A DNA stretch of 14,954 nt from an uncultured Pseudomonas sp. (GCF_946885885.1 NZ_CAMPHN010000106.1:1-14954); one strand, 5' to 3'. Positions 6,493 to 14,589 are shown, counted from the first letter of the stretch. The notes: generated from the sequence alone by a model not told the origin. Program-made: numbers and translations.

Positions 6493-8103
6493 ATGCGAAG
6501 TGCGCTGATCGCGATTTTTATCGCGGCCCAGCTGTTGCTGCCGGGCCTGCTCGCTGCCGCCGAGCCACTGAGGCTGCAATTACGTTGGCTGCATCAATTC
6601 CAGTTCGCCGGCTATTACATGGCGCTGGAAAAAGGCTACTACCGGCAGGCCGGGCTGGATGTCGAAATTCTGCAGGGCGGGCCACACGCCGCCAAACCCA
6701 TCGATATATTGCTGACCGGCCAGGCGGACTTCGCGATCACCAACAGCGGCCTGGTGATCGCACGCCTGCAGGGCAAGCCGGTGGTGGCGCTGGCGGCGAT
6801 CATGCAGACCTCACCGATCGTCTGGATAGTGCGGGCCGACTCGGGCATCTATTCGCCCCATGACCTGGCCGGCAAGCGGGTGATGCTGATGCCGCCGCCG
6901 GAAAGCACCGAACTGCTGATAACCTTGGCCCGCGAGGGCATCGACCTCAATCGCCTGGAGCTGCAACCGACCAGCTTCAACCCCCAGGACCTGGTCGATC
7001 GCCACACCGACGCCTACGACGGCTACAGCACCAACGAGCCCTTCTGGCTGAAGCAACAGGGTGTCGACTACCGCCTGATCAACCCGCGCGAGTATGGCGT
7101 CAACTACTACAACGACGTTCTGGCCACCCGCCAGGCGCTGCTGGATAAACGTCCCAAGGATGTCGAAGCCTTCGTCCAGGCCAGCCTCGCCGGTTGGCAA
7201 TACGCCCTGGATCACATAGAAGAAAGCGTGCAACTGATCCACCGGCGCTATGCGCCCGACAAAAGCCTGGAGCACCTGCGCTTCGAAGCCGAAGAGCTGA
7301 AGAAACTGATATTGCCGGAACTGGTGCAACTCGGGCACATGAACCCCGGCCGCTGGGAAACCATTGCCCGTAACTACGTCGAACTGGGTATGGCCGAAGG
7401 GCCGGCCGAACTCGATGGCTTCATCTACAGTCAGCAACCCGCTCCCGACCACGGCCTGCTTTACAAAGTGCTGGCGGGCTCATTGCTGTCGCTGCTGGTG
7501 CTGGGGAGCGTGGCCTTGCGCTTCGCCCATTTGACGCGACGGCTGCGCCAGGAAATCAGACTACGTAGATCCGCCGAAAGCGACTTGCTGAACAGCAACC
7601 AGCAATTGGAAATCATGGCCAATACCGACCCGCTGACCGGTCAGCTGACCCGGCGCAAATTCGAGGAAGTGGTCGACAAGGAAATCAAACGCGCCGAACG
7701 CTACGGTTTCCCGCTGTCCCTGGTGTTTATGGACATCGACCATTTCAAACGGGTCAACGACGAACATGGTCACGAGATCGGCGACCGGGTGCTCAGTAGC
7801 GCCGCCGCGCGCGTCAAAACCCACCTACGCGAATCCGATAGCCTGTGCCGCTGGGGCGGCGAAGAGTTCATCGTACTGATGCCGCATATCGACTTGGATC
7901 AGGTGTGTGCGCTGGCGGAGAAGCTGCGCGCGATGCTGGCCGCCACCCCGGTGGTCGAGAACATCCACATCACCGCCAGTTTCGGCGTGGCGCAATGGCA
8001 ACCGGGGCAGGACCTGGGCACCCTGCTGCAACGCGCCGACAAGATGCTCTACCGCGCCAAACAACTCGGCCGTAACCGGGTGGAATGCTATCCGGCGGAT
8101 TGA
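6493..8103 (+). CDS. NMT1/THI5-type periplasmic binding domain fused to a GGEEF diguanylate cyclase
   Basis: A membrane sensor enzyme of 536 residues. Residues 1-23 are a signal peptide ending near LLAAAEP. Residues 26-310 form a periplasmic binding-protein domain of the NMT1/THI5 type (LRWLHQFQFAGYYMALEKGYY at its start, the conserved substrate-facing segment). A transmembrane helix spans about 323-343, then a short linker and the GGDEF domain from about 370. The catalytic motif is GGEEF (455-459), preceded by the DIDHFKRVND metal-binding segment (414-423) and by a product-inhibition site RESD (446-449), exactly five residues before GGEEF. It should therefore make cyclic di-GMP from GTP in response to an external ligand, perhaps a pyrimidine-like molecule; the ligand is inference. 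The frame is open back to 6277, but that part lies inside or before the MITE-like element, and ATG 6493 directly begins the signal peptide. The ribosome site is poor. It converges with the next gene with only 3 bp between stop codons. Confidence 0.88.
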   Translation: MRSALIAIFIAAQLLLPGLLAAAEPLRLQLRWLHQFQFAGYYMALEKGYYRQAGLDVEILQGGPHAAKPIDILLTGQADFAITNSGLVIARLQGKPVVALAAIMQTSPIVWIVRADSGIYSPHDLAGKRVMLMPPPESTELLITLAREGIDLNRLELQPTSFNPQDLVDRHTDAYDGYSTNEPFWLKQQGVDYRLINPREYGVNYYNDVLATRQALLDKRPKDVEAFVQASLAGWQYALDHIEESVQLIHRRYAPDKSLEHLRFEAEELKKLILPELVQLGHMNPGRWETIARNYVELGMAEGPAELDGFIYSQQPAPDHGLLYKVLAGSLLSLLVLGSVALRFAHLTRRLRQEIRLRRSAESDLLNSNQQLEIMANTDPLTGQLTRRKFEEVVDKEIKRAERYGFPLSLVFMDIDHFKRVNDEHGHEIGDRVLSSAAARVKTHLRESDSLCRWGGEEFIVLMPHIDLDQVCALAEKLRAMLAATPVVENIHITASFGVAQWQPGQDLGTLLQRADKMLYRAKQLGRNRVECYPAD

Positions 8104-8106
8104 GTG

Positions 8107-8901
8107 CTACAACCCGCTGCCGCTGTGGCGCCAGGCCTCGAGCCAGGTCAAAGATGCCCCTGTACCCTGCTCGCCCGGCTTGTATTCGGCGCCCAGCCAA
8201 GCGTCGTAACCACTCTCGCGCAGCGCCCGGAGTATCGGCGCGAAATCCAGCTGGCCGCTGCCCGGCGCGCCCCGCCCCGGACAATCGGCGAACTGCACAT
8301 GGCCGATGCGCCCGGCCAACACCGCAACGCCCGCGGCGGGGTCTATGCCTTGGCGCGCCATGTGGTAAAGGTCGTACTGGGCAAACAGATTCGGATGGTC
8401 CACCCGCGCGAGCAGTTGCTTCAGATGCTCCGGGGTGTTGATCAGAAAGCCCAGCATGTCCAGGGGGTTGATCGCCTCCACCAGTACGCGGATACCGAGC
8501 ACGGCGAACGCGCTGGCCGCCTTGTGCAGGTTGGCAACCAGGGTCGCCAGCGCCTGCTCGCGGTCGAGGCCGTCGGCCAGCCGCCCCGGCAGCACGTTAA
8601 CGCACGCCGGGCGGACCATGGCCGCATAGGTCAAGGCCTCCTGTAGCGCGGCATCGAACTCGCCCTGGCGCGCGGGCACTGCCGCCAAGCCCGCACCGCC
8701 GCTCATCAAATCCCCGGTCGGTAGATTGATCAGCACCAGCGGCATACCGGCTGCGGCCAATGCCTCTTTCAGGCGAATGGCCGGCAGCTCGTAAGGGAAC
8801 TGAATTTCCACGCCATCGAAGCCGGTCGCAGCGGCGGCGACTACCCGCTCGATCAGCGGCAGCTCGGTGAACAGCATGGAAAGATTGGCGGAGATTTTCA
8901 T
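8107..8901 (-). CDS. hyi: Hydroxypyruvate isomerase family protein (TIM barrel)
   Basis: A cytosolic protein of 264 residues with the usual length and xylose-isomerase-like TIM-barrel pattern. The N-terminus MKISANLSMLFTELP and the four expected metal-site residues E142, D177, Q203 and E239 line up with those of E. coli Hyi. INPLDMLGFLIN (144-155) and QYDLYHMA (175-182) are characteristic. Hyi interconverts hydroxypyruvate and tartronate semialdehyde in glyoxylate/glycerate metabolism; related proteins (OtnI type) isomerise 2-oxo-tetronates, so the substrate is not certain. It lies downstream of the dehydrogenase gene on the same strand, separated by 209 bp carrying a palindromic repeat. A GGGA ribosome site precedes the ATG. 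Glyoxylate carboligase, the normal operon partner, is not in the window. Confidence 0.82.
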   Translation of the reverse strand: MKISANLSMLFTELPLIERVVAAAATGFDGVEIQFPYELPAIRLKEALAAAGMPLVLINLPTGDLMSGGAGLAAVPARQGEFDAALQEALTYAAMVRPACVNVLPGRLADGLDREQALATLVANLHKAASAFAVLGIRVLVEAINPLDMLGFLINTPEHLKQLLARVDHPNLFAQYDLYHMARQGIDPAAGVAVLAGRIGHVQFADCPGRGAPGSGQLDFAPILRALRESGYDAWLGAEYKPGEQGTGASLTWLEAWRHSGSGL

Positions 8902-8963
8902 AACGATGTCCCAGTTATGTGTTGGATAGAGCCACAGGTTTTATCCGCAGTGAGTGCCACTTC

Positions 8964-9031
8964 GTAGCCCGGATGCAATCCGGGGAGCGCCAGTGCGGCT
9001 GCCAACGCGTCCCGGATTGCATCCGGGCTAC
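8964..9031. repeat. REP/BIME-like palindromic element, copy 3
   Basis: A perfect inverted repeat with 21-bp arms, GTAGCCCGGATG...ATCCGGG and CCCGGAT...CATCCGGGCTAC, with a 26-bp spacer. It is the best-conserved of the three copies in the window (others at 16-82 and 199-264). It lies in the transcript between the dehydrogenase and isomerase genes and could lower downstream expression or stabilise the upstream RNA. Confidence 0.8.
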
Positions 9032-9062
9032 AAGGCTGCGCCCATCATGCCCTCTCCCGCCC

Positions 9063-9078
9063 CTCTCCGGAGGGAGAG
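9063..9078. repeat. Short GC-rich hairpin CTCTCC-GGAG-GGAGAG
   Basis: A 6-bp stem with a 4-base loop just downstream of the dehydrogenase gene and next to palindromic copy 3. It belongs to a CCCTCTCC...GGAGAG type of intergenic repeat. There is no T tract, so terminator function is doubtful. Confidence 0.35.
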
Positions 9079-9110
9079 CGGCGCAATCCGTTGAGCGGGC
9101 ATAGCGATAT

Positions 9111-10019
9111 CTACGCCTCGGACTCCCGATACAACTGCACCAAGGTCGCCGGATCGCGCTCCAGATTGCCCTGACTGCCGTGTAAACGCATCACCTGCGC
9201 GGCCAGCCCGCTGAGCGGCGTCGCCGAACCGATTTCGCGGGACAGCTTGACCGCGCTGTCCAGGTCCTTGAGCAAGGTGCGCACGTGCCACTTGATGGGC
9301 TCGAACTGGCTGGCGGCCATTTGCGGCGCGAGTATCTGCAAGGGTTTGGAGTCGGCGAAGCCGCCGCTCAAGGCCGGCGCGAGCAGGTTGGCGTCGACCC
9401 CGGATTTTTCCGCCAAAGCCACCACTTCAGCGATCACCAATGCGTTGCAGGCGACGATCATCTGGTTGCACAGCTTGGTCACCTGGCCGGCGCCGACCTC
9501 GCCCATGCGGGTCAGATGCGAGCCGAGGTGGGCGAGAATCGGCCGCACCCGCTCGATATCCTCTTCGCGGCCGCCGGCCATGATGGTCAGACTGCCGCTC
9601 GCCGCCCCCGGGGTGCCGCCGGAAACCGGCGCATCCACCCAGCGCATGCCGGTACGTGCCTCCAGCTCTGCGGCCATTTCCCGGGTCGCGGCGGGTTCCA
9701 GGCTGGAAAAATCCACCAGCAACTGCCCCGGGCGGGCCGTCTCGACGATGCCGCCGGGGCCGAAGACCACCTCGCGCACCACCTCGGTATTGGCCAGACA
9801 CAGCATCACCACGGCGGCATCCTCGCAGAGCTCGGAAGGCGACAGCGCACGCTCGGCGCCCTGCTCCAGCAGCGGCAGGCATTTATCCAACGAGCGGTTC
9901 CAAACCTTCAGCGGGTAGCCGGCCGCCAGCAGGCGCCGGCTCATGGGCAAGCCCATCAGGCCGATGCCGGCGAACGCCAGGGCGGGAAGCGATGCGGACG
10001 ATGCGGACGATGCGGACAT
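9111..10019 (-). CDS. NAD(P)-dependent beta-hydroxyacid dehydrogenase (tartronate semialdehyde reductase / 3-hydroxyisobutyrate dehydrogenase family)
   Basis: A 302-residue cytosolic oxidoreductase of the family's usual length. The Rossmann dinucleotide motif is FAGIGLMGLPM (16-26). The substrate-binding motif DAPVSGGTPGA (129-139) and the catalytic segment GAGQVTKLCNQM with K182 and N185 are intact, as is the second lysine K251 in KDLD. Family members reduce tartronate semialdehyde to glycerate (GlxR/GarR) or oxidise 3-hydroxyisobutyrate. The neighbouring isomerase gene favours the glycerate route, but the exact substrate cannot be read from sequence. The N-terminus carries a Ser-Ala-Ser triplet repeat encoded by three 9-bp units. 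The start is supported by CGGAG seven bases upstream. It is divergent from the ABC importer operon with 131 bp between them. Confidence 0.85.
   Translation of the reverse strand: MSASSASSASLPALAFAGIGLMGLPMSRRLLAAGYPLKVWNRSLDKCLPLLEQGAERALSPSELCEDAAVVMLCLANTEVVREVVFGPGGIVETARPGQLLVDFSSLEPAATREMAAELEARTGMRWVDAPVSGGTPGAASGSLTIMAGGREEDIERVRPILAHLGSHLTRMGEVGAGQVTKLCNQMIVACNALVIAEVVALAEKSGVDANLLAPALSGGFADSKPLQILAPQMAASQFEPIKWHVRTLLKDLDSAVKLSREIGSATPLSGLAAQVMRLHGSQGNLERDPATLVQLYRESEA
9991..10017. repeat. Three tandem 9-bp repeats (GATGCGGAC)
   Basis: Three perfect copies lie immediately inside the 5' end of the dehydrogenase gene (complementary strand). Each unit adds Ser-Ala-Ser, giving the N-terminus MSASSASSAS. 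Because the unit is three codons long, gain or loss would change length without shifting frame. Confidence 0.85.
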
Positions 10020-10108
10020 GGTCGGACTCCGGTTCGAAGGGGGCGGCTATCTTAACGTAGCCGACAAAGCCGATGCGCCGCGGCCAACCATAAGTGCCGC
10101 AATCCCTT

Positions 10109-10144
10109 TATACTCCGCCGGCTTTCCCCGCTATTGAACCGGAG
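10109..10144 (+). promoter_or_regulatory. Candidate -10 and ribosome site of the ABC importer operon
   Basis: TATACT at 10109-10114 matches the sigma-70 -10 consensus at five of six bases. No good -35 lies 16-18 bp upstream, so an activator may be needed. The ribosome site GGAG at 10141-10144 sits six bases before ATG 10151. I see no clear operator. Confidence 0.4.
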
Positions 10145-10150
10145 AACCCC

Positions 10151-11014
10151 ATGTTGAAACGTACCCTGGCACTCGCCGCAGGCGTAGCCCTGTGCTTTAC
10201 CGCTGCATTTTCCCAAGCCGCCGAAGTCCTGCGCGTCTCGGCCATTCCCGATGAAGCCCCGACCGAACTGCTGCGCAAGTTCAAACCGCTGGGCGCCTAC
10301 CTCGAACAACAATTGGGCATGCAGGTCGAGTTCGTGCCGGTGTCCGACTACGCCGCCGTGGTCGAAGCCATCGCCGCCGACCGCATCGATCTGGCCTGGC
10401 TCGGCGGTTTCACCTTCGTCCAGACCCGCCTGAAAACCGCCGACGGCCAGCACCCGGCGATCCCGCTGGTGCAGCGCGCCGAAGACGAAAAATTCACCAG
10501 CAAGATCATCAGCGCCGACCCGGCGGTGAACTCGCTGCAAGACCTGAAAGGCAAGACCTTCGCCTTCGGCTCGGTATCCTCGACTTCCGGCAGCCTGATG
10601 CCGCGTTTCTTCATGGTGCAGGACGGCATCGAGCCGGAACAATTCTTCAGCCGCATCGCCTACTCCGGCGCCCACGACGCCACCGCCGCCTGGGTCCAGG
10701 CCGGCAAGGCCGACGGCGGCGTGCTCAACGCCTCGGTATGGGACAAACTGGTCGCGGCCGGCAAGGTCGATACCACCAAGGTCAAAGTCATCGCCACCAC
10801 CCCGACCTACTTCGATTACAACTGGACGGTACGCGGCACCCTCGACGCCGGTCTGCGCGACAAGATTAAAGCGGCCTTCCTCGCCCTCGACCCGGCCAAC
10901 CCCGAGCACAAGGCGATTCTCGACCTGCAAGCCGCCAGCCGCTTTATCGAAACCAAAGCCGAGAACTACCAGGGCATCGAAAAAGCAGCTTACGCGGCCG
11001 GCCTGTTGAAGTGA
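10151..11014 (+). CDS. PhnD-type periplasmic substrate-binding protein of an ABC importer (putative selenate family)
   Basis: A 287-residue exported binding protein. The signal peptide covers 1-24 (KR followed by a hydrophobic core, ending FSQAAE). The mature part has the PhnD/transferrin-like fold with [16 protein letters not shown] near the start, [15 protein letters not shown] (77-91), and the oxyanion-binding [11 protein letters not shown] (141-151), whose SSTSG is equivalent to the phosphonate-binding loop of PhnD. From memory, the pattern [18 protein letters not shown] is that of proteins annotated as putative selenate ABC transporter binding proteins, distinct from true PhnD; that substrate assignment is weakly supported in general. 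Phosphonate or phosphite remain alternatives. First gene of a four-gene operon, with its stop codon overlapping the GTG start of the ATPase. A good ribosome site (GGAG) decides the start. Confidence 0.88.
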   Translation: MLKRTLALAAGVALCFTAAFSQAAEVLRVSAIPDEAPTELLRKFKPLGAYLEQQLGMQVEFVPVSDYAAVVEAIAADRIDLAWLGGFTFVQTRLKTADGQHPAIPLVQRAEDEKFTSKIISADPAVNSLQDLKGKTFAFGSVSSTSGSLMPRFFMVQDGIEPEQFFSRIAYSGAHDATAAWVQAGKADGGVLNASVWDKLVAAGKVDTTKVKVIATTPTYFDYNWTVRGTLDAGLRDKIKAAFLALDPANPEHKAILDLQAASRFIETKAENYQGIEKAAYAAGLLK

Positions 11015-11814
11015 GCCTCAGCCTCCGCGGCGTGGGTCTGACCCACGCCAATGGGCAGGTTGCGCTCAGCGCTATCGATCTGCAGGTAACCAGCGGCGAA
11101 CGGCTGGCGATCATCGGCCCTTCGGGCGCCGGCAAAACCAGCCTGTTGCGTGTGCTCGCGAGTAACCTGCAACCGAGCTCAGGCGAAATCGAACTGCTCG
11201 GACTGCAGCCCTGGCAGCTGCCCGCCGGCCAACGACAGAAGCTGCGCGCACGCATCGGCCTGATCCATCAAAGCCCACCGTTGCCGCCCCGCCAGCGGGT
11301 GGTCACCGCGGTGCTCGCCGGCAAGCTGGGACAATGGTCGCTGGGCAAAAGTCTGCTCAACCTGCTCCATCCACTGGACCTCCCCGGCGCCCATGCGGCG
11401 CTCGCCCGGCTGGATATGGCGGACAAACTGTTCGAGCGCTGCGATCAGCTCTCCGGTGGCCAGTTGCAGCGCGTGGGCATTGCCCGCGTGCTGTACCAGG
11501 CGCCCGAGCTGATACTCGCCGACGAGCCGGTGTCGGCCATGGACCCGATACTCGCCGGACATACCCTGAGCGTGCTCAACGCCGAAGCCAGCCGACGCGG
11601 CAGCACCCTGCTCGCCAGCCTGCACGCCACCGACCTGGCCCTGGCGCATTTCCCGCGGATTATCGGCGTACGCGAAGGACGCATTCTCTTCGACCTGCCG
11701 CCAGCCGAAATCGCCCCGGCGCAGCTCGATGCGCTCTATGCCAACGAACAATTGCAGACGTTGCCTGCCTCGCCAGCCGCCGCGCCGGTCTGTCTACAGA
11801 TCCCACGATGCTGA
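11011..11814 (+). CDS. ABC importer ATPase subunit (PhnC-like)
   Basis: A 267-residue nucleotide-binding subunit that powers the importer on the cytosolic side. All motifs are present: Walker A GPSGAGKT (36-43), Q-loop Q87, signature LSGGQ (147-151), Walker B LILADEP (167-173) and switch His205. The closest family is PhnC (phosphonate/phosphite/selenate-type importers), which has the same motif spacing. It starts at GTG 11011, overlapping the upstream stop as GTGA, so it is translationally coupled. Its last 7 bp overlap the first permease gene. The C-terminal 20 residues are Ala/Pro-rich and probably unstructured. Confidence 0.92.
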   Translation: MSLSLRGVGLTHANGQVALSAIDLQVTSGERLAIIGPSGAGKTSLLRVLASNLQPSSGEIELLGLQPWQLPAGQRQKLRARIGLIHQSPPLPPRQRVVTAVLAGKLGQWSLGKSLLNLLHPLDLPGAHAALARLDMADKLFERCDQLSGGQLQRVGIARVLYQAPELILADEPVSAMDPILAGHTLSVLNAEASRRGSTLLASLHATDLALAHFPRIIGVREGRILFDLPPAEIAPAQLDALYANEQLQTLPASPAAAPVCLQIPRC

Positions 11815-12650
11815 AGCCTGCGACCCCGAGCCCGAAGCTACGCGACCCCGCCGCGCTGCCGCGCCTCGCGCTGACGCTGCTGGCGCTGTTGCTATTATGG
11901 CCGGGCTTACAGCTCAGCGAGCTGAACCTGGCGGTGCTCGCCGAACGCGACAACGCCGCCAATATGGGCCGCTTTCTCGCCGACTTCTGGCCGCCTGCCC
12001 ACAACGCGGAATTTCTGCAGTTGCTCGGCCGCGCGACCCTGGAAACCCTGGCCATCGCCACCGCCGGCATGGCCCTGGCATTGCTGATCGCGGTTCCCGG
12101 GGCCCTGCTCGCCAGCCGCGCCTTGTCGCTGTCGGCGCTGCACCGCGACGGCCGTCCTGCCTGGTGGGCGCAGGCGCTGCGCTGGCCGGTACGCGGCCTG
12201 CTGATCGTTCTGCGTAGCGTGCCGGAAATCGTCTGGGCATTGCTGTTCGTGCGCGCCGTCGGCCTCGGCCCCACCGCCGGGGTGCTGGCCATCGCGATCA
12301 CCTACAGCGGCATGCTCGGCAAGGTCTACGCGGAGATTTTCGAGTCGGTCGACCCACGCCCCAGCCGCGCCCTGCTGCTGGCCGGCAGCCCGCGCCTGAC
12401 GGCGTTCGCCTACGGCATCCTGCCCAACGCCGCGGCGGAAATGCTCTCCTACAGCGTGTACCGCTGGGAATGCGCGATCCGCGCCTCGGTGATCATGGGC
12501 TTCGTCGGCGCCGGTGGCCTGGGCCAGCAGATCGACTTGTCGATGCGCATGTTCGCCGGCGGCGAAGTGGCGAGCATGCTGCTGACCTTCCTCGCCCTGG
12601 TACTGCTCGCCGACCAGATCAGCCGCCTGCTGCGCACGAGGCTGCTATGA
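11808..12650 (+). CDS. ABC importer permease subunit 1 (PhnE-like)
   Basis: A 280-residue inner-membrane permease. It has an N-terminal hydrophobic helix (about 19-36), the core of about five further helices, and the cytoplasmic coupling (EAA-type) loop [21 protein letters not shown], followed by [22 protein letters not shown] typical of PhnE. The frame is open well upstream, but ATG 11808 overlaps the ATPase stop by 7 bp and begins a normal permease N-terminus; upstream sequence in this frame is antiparallel noise over the ATPase gene. The partner permease follows with a 4-bp ATGA overlap, so the importer probably uses a heterodimeric channel. Confidence 0.9.
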   Translation: MLKPATPSPKLRDPAALPRLALTLLALLLLWPGLQLSELNLAVLAERDNAANMGRFLADFWPPAHNAEFLQLLGRATLETLAIATAGMALALLIAVPGALLASRALSLSALHRDGRPAWWAQALRWPVRGLLIVLRSVPEIVWALLFVRAVGLGPTAGVLAIAITYSGMLGKVYAEIFESVDPRPSRALLLAGSPRLTAFAYGILPNAAAEMLSYSVYRWECAIRASVIMGFVGAGGLGQQIDLSMRMFAGGEVASMLLTFLALVLLADQISRLLRTRLL

Positions 12651-13438
12651 ATACGCACCCACGCCTGCGCAACGCGCGCTTACTGAATATCGGCTTGCTA
12701 TTGGGCTTGCTCGCGGCAGCGATCGCTTCCTTTATTTACCTGGGTATCGATCTCGGCGCCTTGTTCGGTGGCGACAGCCTGAGCCAGATGGGGCGCTATG
12801 CCAGTGGCTTTTTCCATCCGGACTTTTCCACGCCACACCTTAACGCCATCTTCCAGGGCGCCCTGGAAACCCTGGCCATGTCGGCCATCGGCACCCTGCT
12901 CGCGGCCCTGCTCGGCTTGCTCCTGGCATTACCGGCAGCCGGGCGTTTCGGTTGGCTGGCGACGAGCGGCGCACGCCTGCTATTGAATGCCCTGCGCGCA
13001 ATCCCCGAACTGGTCTGGGCGGCGCTGGTGGTACTGGCCGCCGGCCTCGGTCCCAATGCCGGCACCCTGGCCCTGGCCCTGCACACCAGCGGCGTGCTCG
13101 GTCGGTTATTCGCAGAAGCCTTGGAAAACACCCCGAAAGAACCCGCCGAAGCGATTCGCCTGAGCGGCGGCGGACCTGTCGCCGCCTTCTGCTACGGCAC
13201 TCTGCCCTGCGTCTGGCCGCAACTGATCGCTTATTCGCTGTACCGCTGGGAAAACAATATCCGCATGGCCAGCGTGCTCGGCTTCGTCGGCGCCGGCGGC
13301 CTGGGACAGATGCTCTACTTCAGCCTCAGCCTGTTCCAGCAATCCCAGGCGGCCACGGTGATCCTGGCCATGTTGCTGCTGGTACTGATGGTCGACGCAT
13401 TCAGCGGTTGGGCGCGCCAGCGCTGGGTGAGTCACTGA
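12647..13438 (+). CDS. ABC importer permease subunit 2 (PhnE-like)
   Basis: A 263-residue inner-membrane permease, paralogous to the preceding one. Shared elements are the ALETLAMSAIGT helix, AIPELVWA, the coupling loop AEAIRLSGGGPVAAFCYGTLP, and [23 protein letters not shown]. It starts at ATG 12647 in an ATGA overlap with permease 1. It is the last gene of the operon; the integron integrase gene converges on it with 24 bp between the stop codons and no visible terminator. Confidence 0.9.
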   Translation: MNTHPRLRNARLLNIGLLLGLLAAAIASFIYLGIDLGALFGGDSLSQMGRYASGFFHPDFSTPHLNAIFQGALETLAMSAIGTLLAALLGLLLALPAAGRFGWLATSGARLLLNALRAIPELVWAALVVLAAGLGPNAGTLALALHTSGVLGRLFAEALENTPKEPAEAIRLSGGGPVAAFCYGTLPCVWPQLIAYSLYRWENNIRMASVLGFVGAGGLGQMLYFSLSLFQQSQAATVILAMLLLVLMVDAFSGWARQRWVSH

Positions 13439-13462
13439 CCCCGGCAACCCGCTACCCGACCT

Positions 13463-14428
13463 CTATCCCAGAGGACTCTGTACCCCAGCGAATGCCTGAC
13501 CCAGCACATGGGTATAAATCTGTGTCGTGCGCACATCGGCATGCCCCAGAAGCGTTTGCACCGTGCGGATATCGCTACCGCGACGTAATAGTTCAGTAGC
13601 AAAGCTGTGGCGGAAGGTGTGGCAGCCGGCCGGCTTATGGATGCTGGAACGCCGCACCGCCTGCTTGACCGCCTTCTGAATGGAACTGACATGCAGATGA
13701 TGGCGCACGGCCGTGCCGTCCTCGTCACTACAGAGCGTGGCCGAAGGAAACAGCCATTGCCACTCGAATGAAGTGGGCGCAGCGGGGTACTTGCGCCGCA
13801 GCGCAAATGGCAGACTGACCGGTGCCTGATAGAAAATGTCTTTCTGCTTCCAGGCCTCGTACATGCGCTGCCGGCGCTCCAGTAACGGCGTGACCAGTGA
13901 TGCCGGGAGCAAGGTGGTGCGATCCTTGGCGCCCTTGCCATCGTGAACAACGATCACCTGCCGGTCGAAATCCACATCCTTGACGCGCAAGCGAGCCGCC
14001 TCCACCACCCGCAGACCCGCGCCATACATCAGCGACGCCAGCAATTGATAAGGCTGGCCTAAAAGACCAATGATCTGCGTCGCCTCGGCATGCGTCAGCA
14101 CCGAAGGTATCCGCGTTGAACGCTTGGCCCGCACCACCTCACCGACATCCCCCAATGGCTGCTGCAATACCTTGGCATAGAGAAACACCAGCGCATTGAG
14201 CGCCAGGTTCTGCGTAGCCGCCGCCACCTTACGCTCAACCGCCAGCCAACTGAGAAAAGCATTCACCTCCACCGCCCCCATCTCCAACGGATGGCGCAAC
14301 TGATGAAAGCGGATGAAATAGCGAATCCAGTACCAATAGGACTTCTCAGTTCGAATGCTGTAATGATGCACCCGCATCACCGCTCGAACCTGTTCCCGTA
14401 GCCTGGGCTTGGAGGTTGAACTGTCCAT
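13463..14428 (-). CDS. intI: Integron integrase (tyrosine recombinase)
   Basis: A 321-residue site-specific recombinase that inserts and excises gene cassettes at attI and attC. The N-terminal SAM-like domain covers about 10-95. Catalytic residues are R140 (AGLR), K165 (GKGAKD), H270 and R273 (HTFRHSFAT), H296 (LLGHADV) and nucleophile Y305 (QIYTHV), all present. The integron-specific extra segment around 204-240 (VSLPFALRRKYP...EWQWLFPS) separates it from XerC/D and phage integrases, and it ends in GVQSPLG as IntI proteins do. Length and context match chromosomal integrases of P. stutzeri type. I start it at ATG 14428 because GAGGG lies six bases upstream; an in-frame ATG at 14440 is too close to the LexA box. 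The gene points away from the cassettes, as normal. It appears intact. Confidence 0.96.
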   Translation of the reverse strand: MDSSTSKPRLREQVRAVMRVHHYSIRTEKSYWYWIRYFIRFHQLRHPLEMGAVEVNAFLSWLAVERKVAAATQNLALNALVFLYAKVLQQPLGDVGEVVRAKRSTRIPSVLTHAEATQIIGLLGQPYQLLASLMYGAGLRVVEAARLRVKDVDFDRQVIVVHDGKGAKDRTTLLPASLVTPLLERRQRMYEAWKQKDIFYQAPVSLPFALRRKYPAAPTSFEWQWLFPSATLCSDEDGTAVRHHLHVSSIQKAVKQAVRRSSIHKPAGCHTFRHSFATELLRRGSDIRTVQTLLGHADVRTTQIYTHVLGQAFAGVQSPLG

Positions 14429-14442
14429 GTCGACCCTCATAG

Positions 14443-14458
14443 CTGTATTTATGTACAG
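14443..14458 (-). promoter_or_regulatory. LexA box upstream of intI
   Basis: CTGTATTTATGTACAG matches the gammaproteobacterial SOS box CTGT-N8-ACAG, with 14 of 16 bases equal to the E. coli consensus, and is followed by TA as in the consensus. It lies 15-30 bp before the intI start, the right place to block transcription. Known integrases are repressed by LexA and induced by DNA damage, including conjugative entry of single-stranded DNA. Confidence 0.88.
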
Positions 14459-14483
14459 TAGTAATGATAGAGCAAAACGCGGA

Positions 14484-14489
14484 AGTCAA
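14484..14489 (-). promoter_or_regulatory. Candidate -35 of the intI promoter
   Basis: On the minus strand, TTGACT (five of six consensus bases) lies 26 bp upstream of the LexA box. The matching -10 is not clear: sequence at 17-18 bp spacing (CATTAC / ATTACT) is poor, and TATCAT is only 14 bp away. A -10 overlapping the LexA box is also possible. Confidence 0.4.
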
Positions 14490-14559
14490 GCGAATACAGA
14501 AGCACGCTTGCCAAGCTGACGTAACCTATTGATGTTGATGGGGTTTTATTTTACCGAGT

Positions 14560-14587
14560 TTGACACTGGTGCGTGCTTATGCAGAAT
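14560..14587 (+). promoter_or_regulatory. Candidate cassette promoter (Pc) in the attI region
   Basis: TTGACA at 14560-14565 is a perfect -35, and CAGAAT at 14582-14587 is a four-of-six -10 with a 16-bp spacer. It faces the cassettes and ends about 41 bp before the attI crossover. In mobile integrons Pc lies in intI or attI, so the place fits. Promoter activity is inferred only from sequence. Confidence 0.45.
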
Positions 14588-14589
14588 CC

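Noticed and set aside
13469..13480. CAGAG-GA-CTCTG as a shared terminator of permease 2 and intI
   Set aside because: A 5-bp stem with a 2-base loop cannot form stably, and there is no T tract; it lies inside the intI 3' end.
14429..14440. Upstream intI start at ATG 14440
   Set aside because: It leaves only two bases between the start and the LexA box and has no ribosome site, whereas ATG 14428 has GAGGG six bases upstream.
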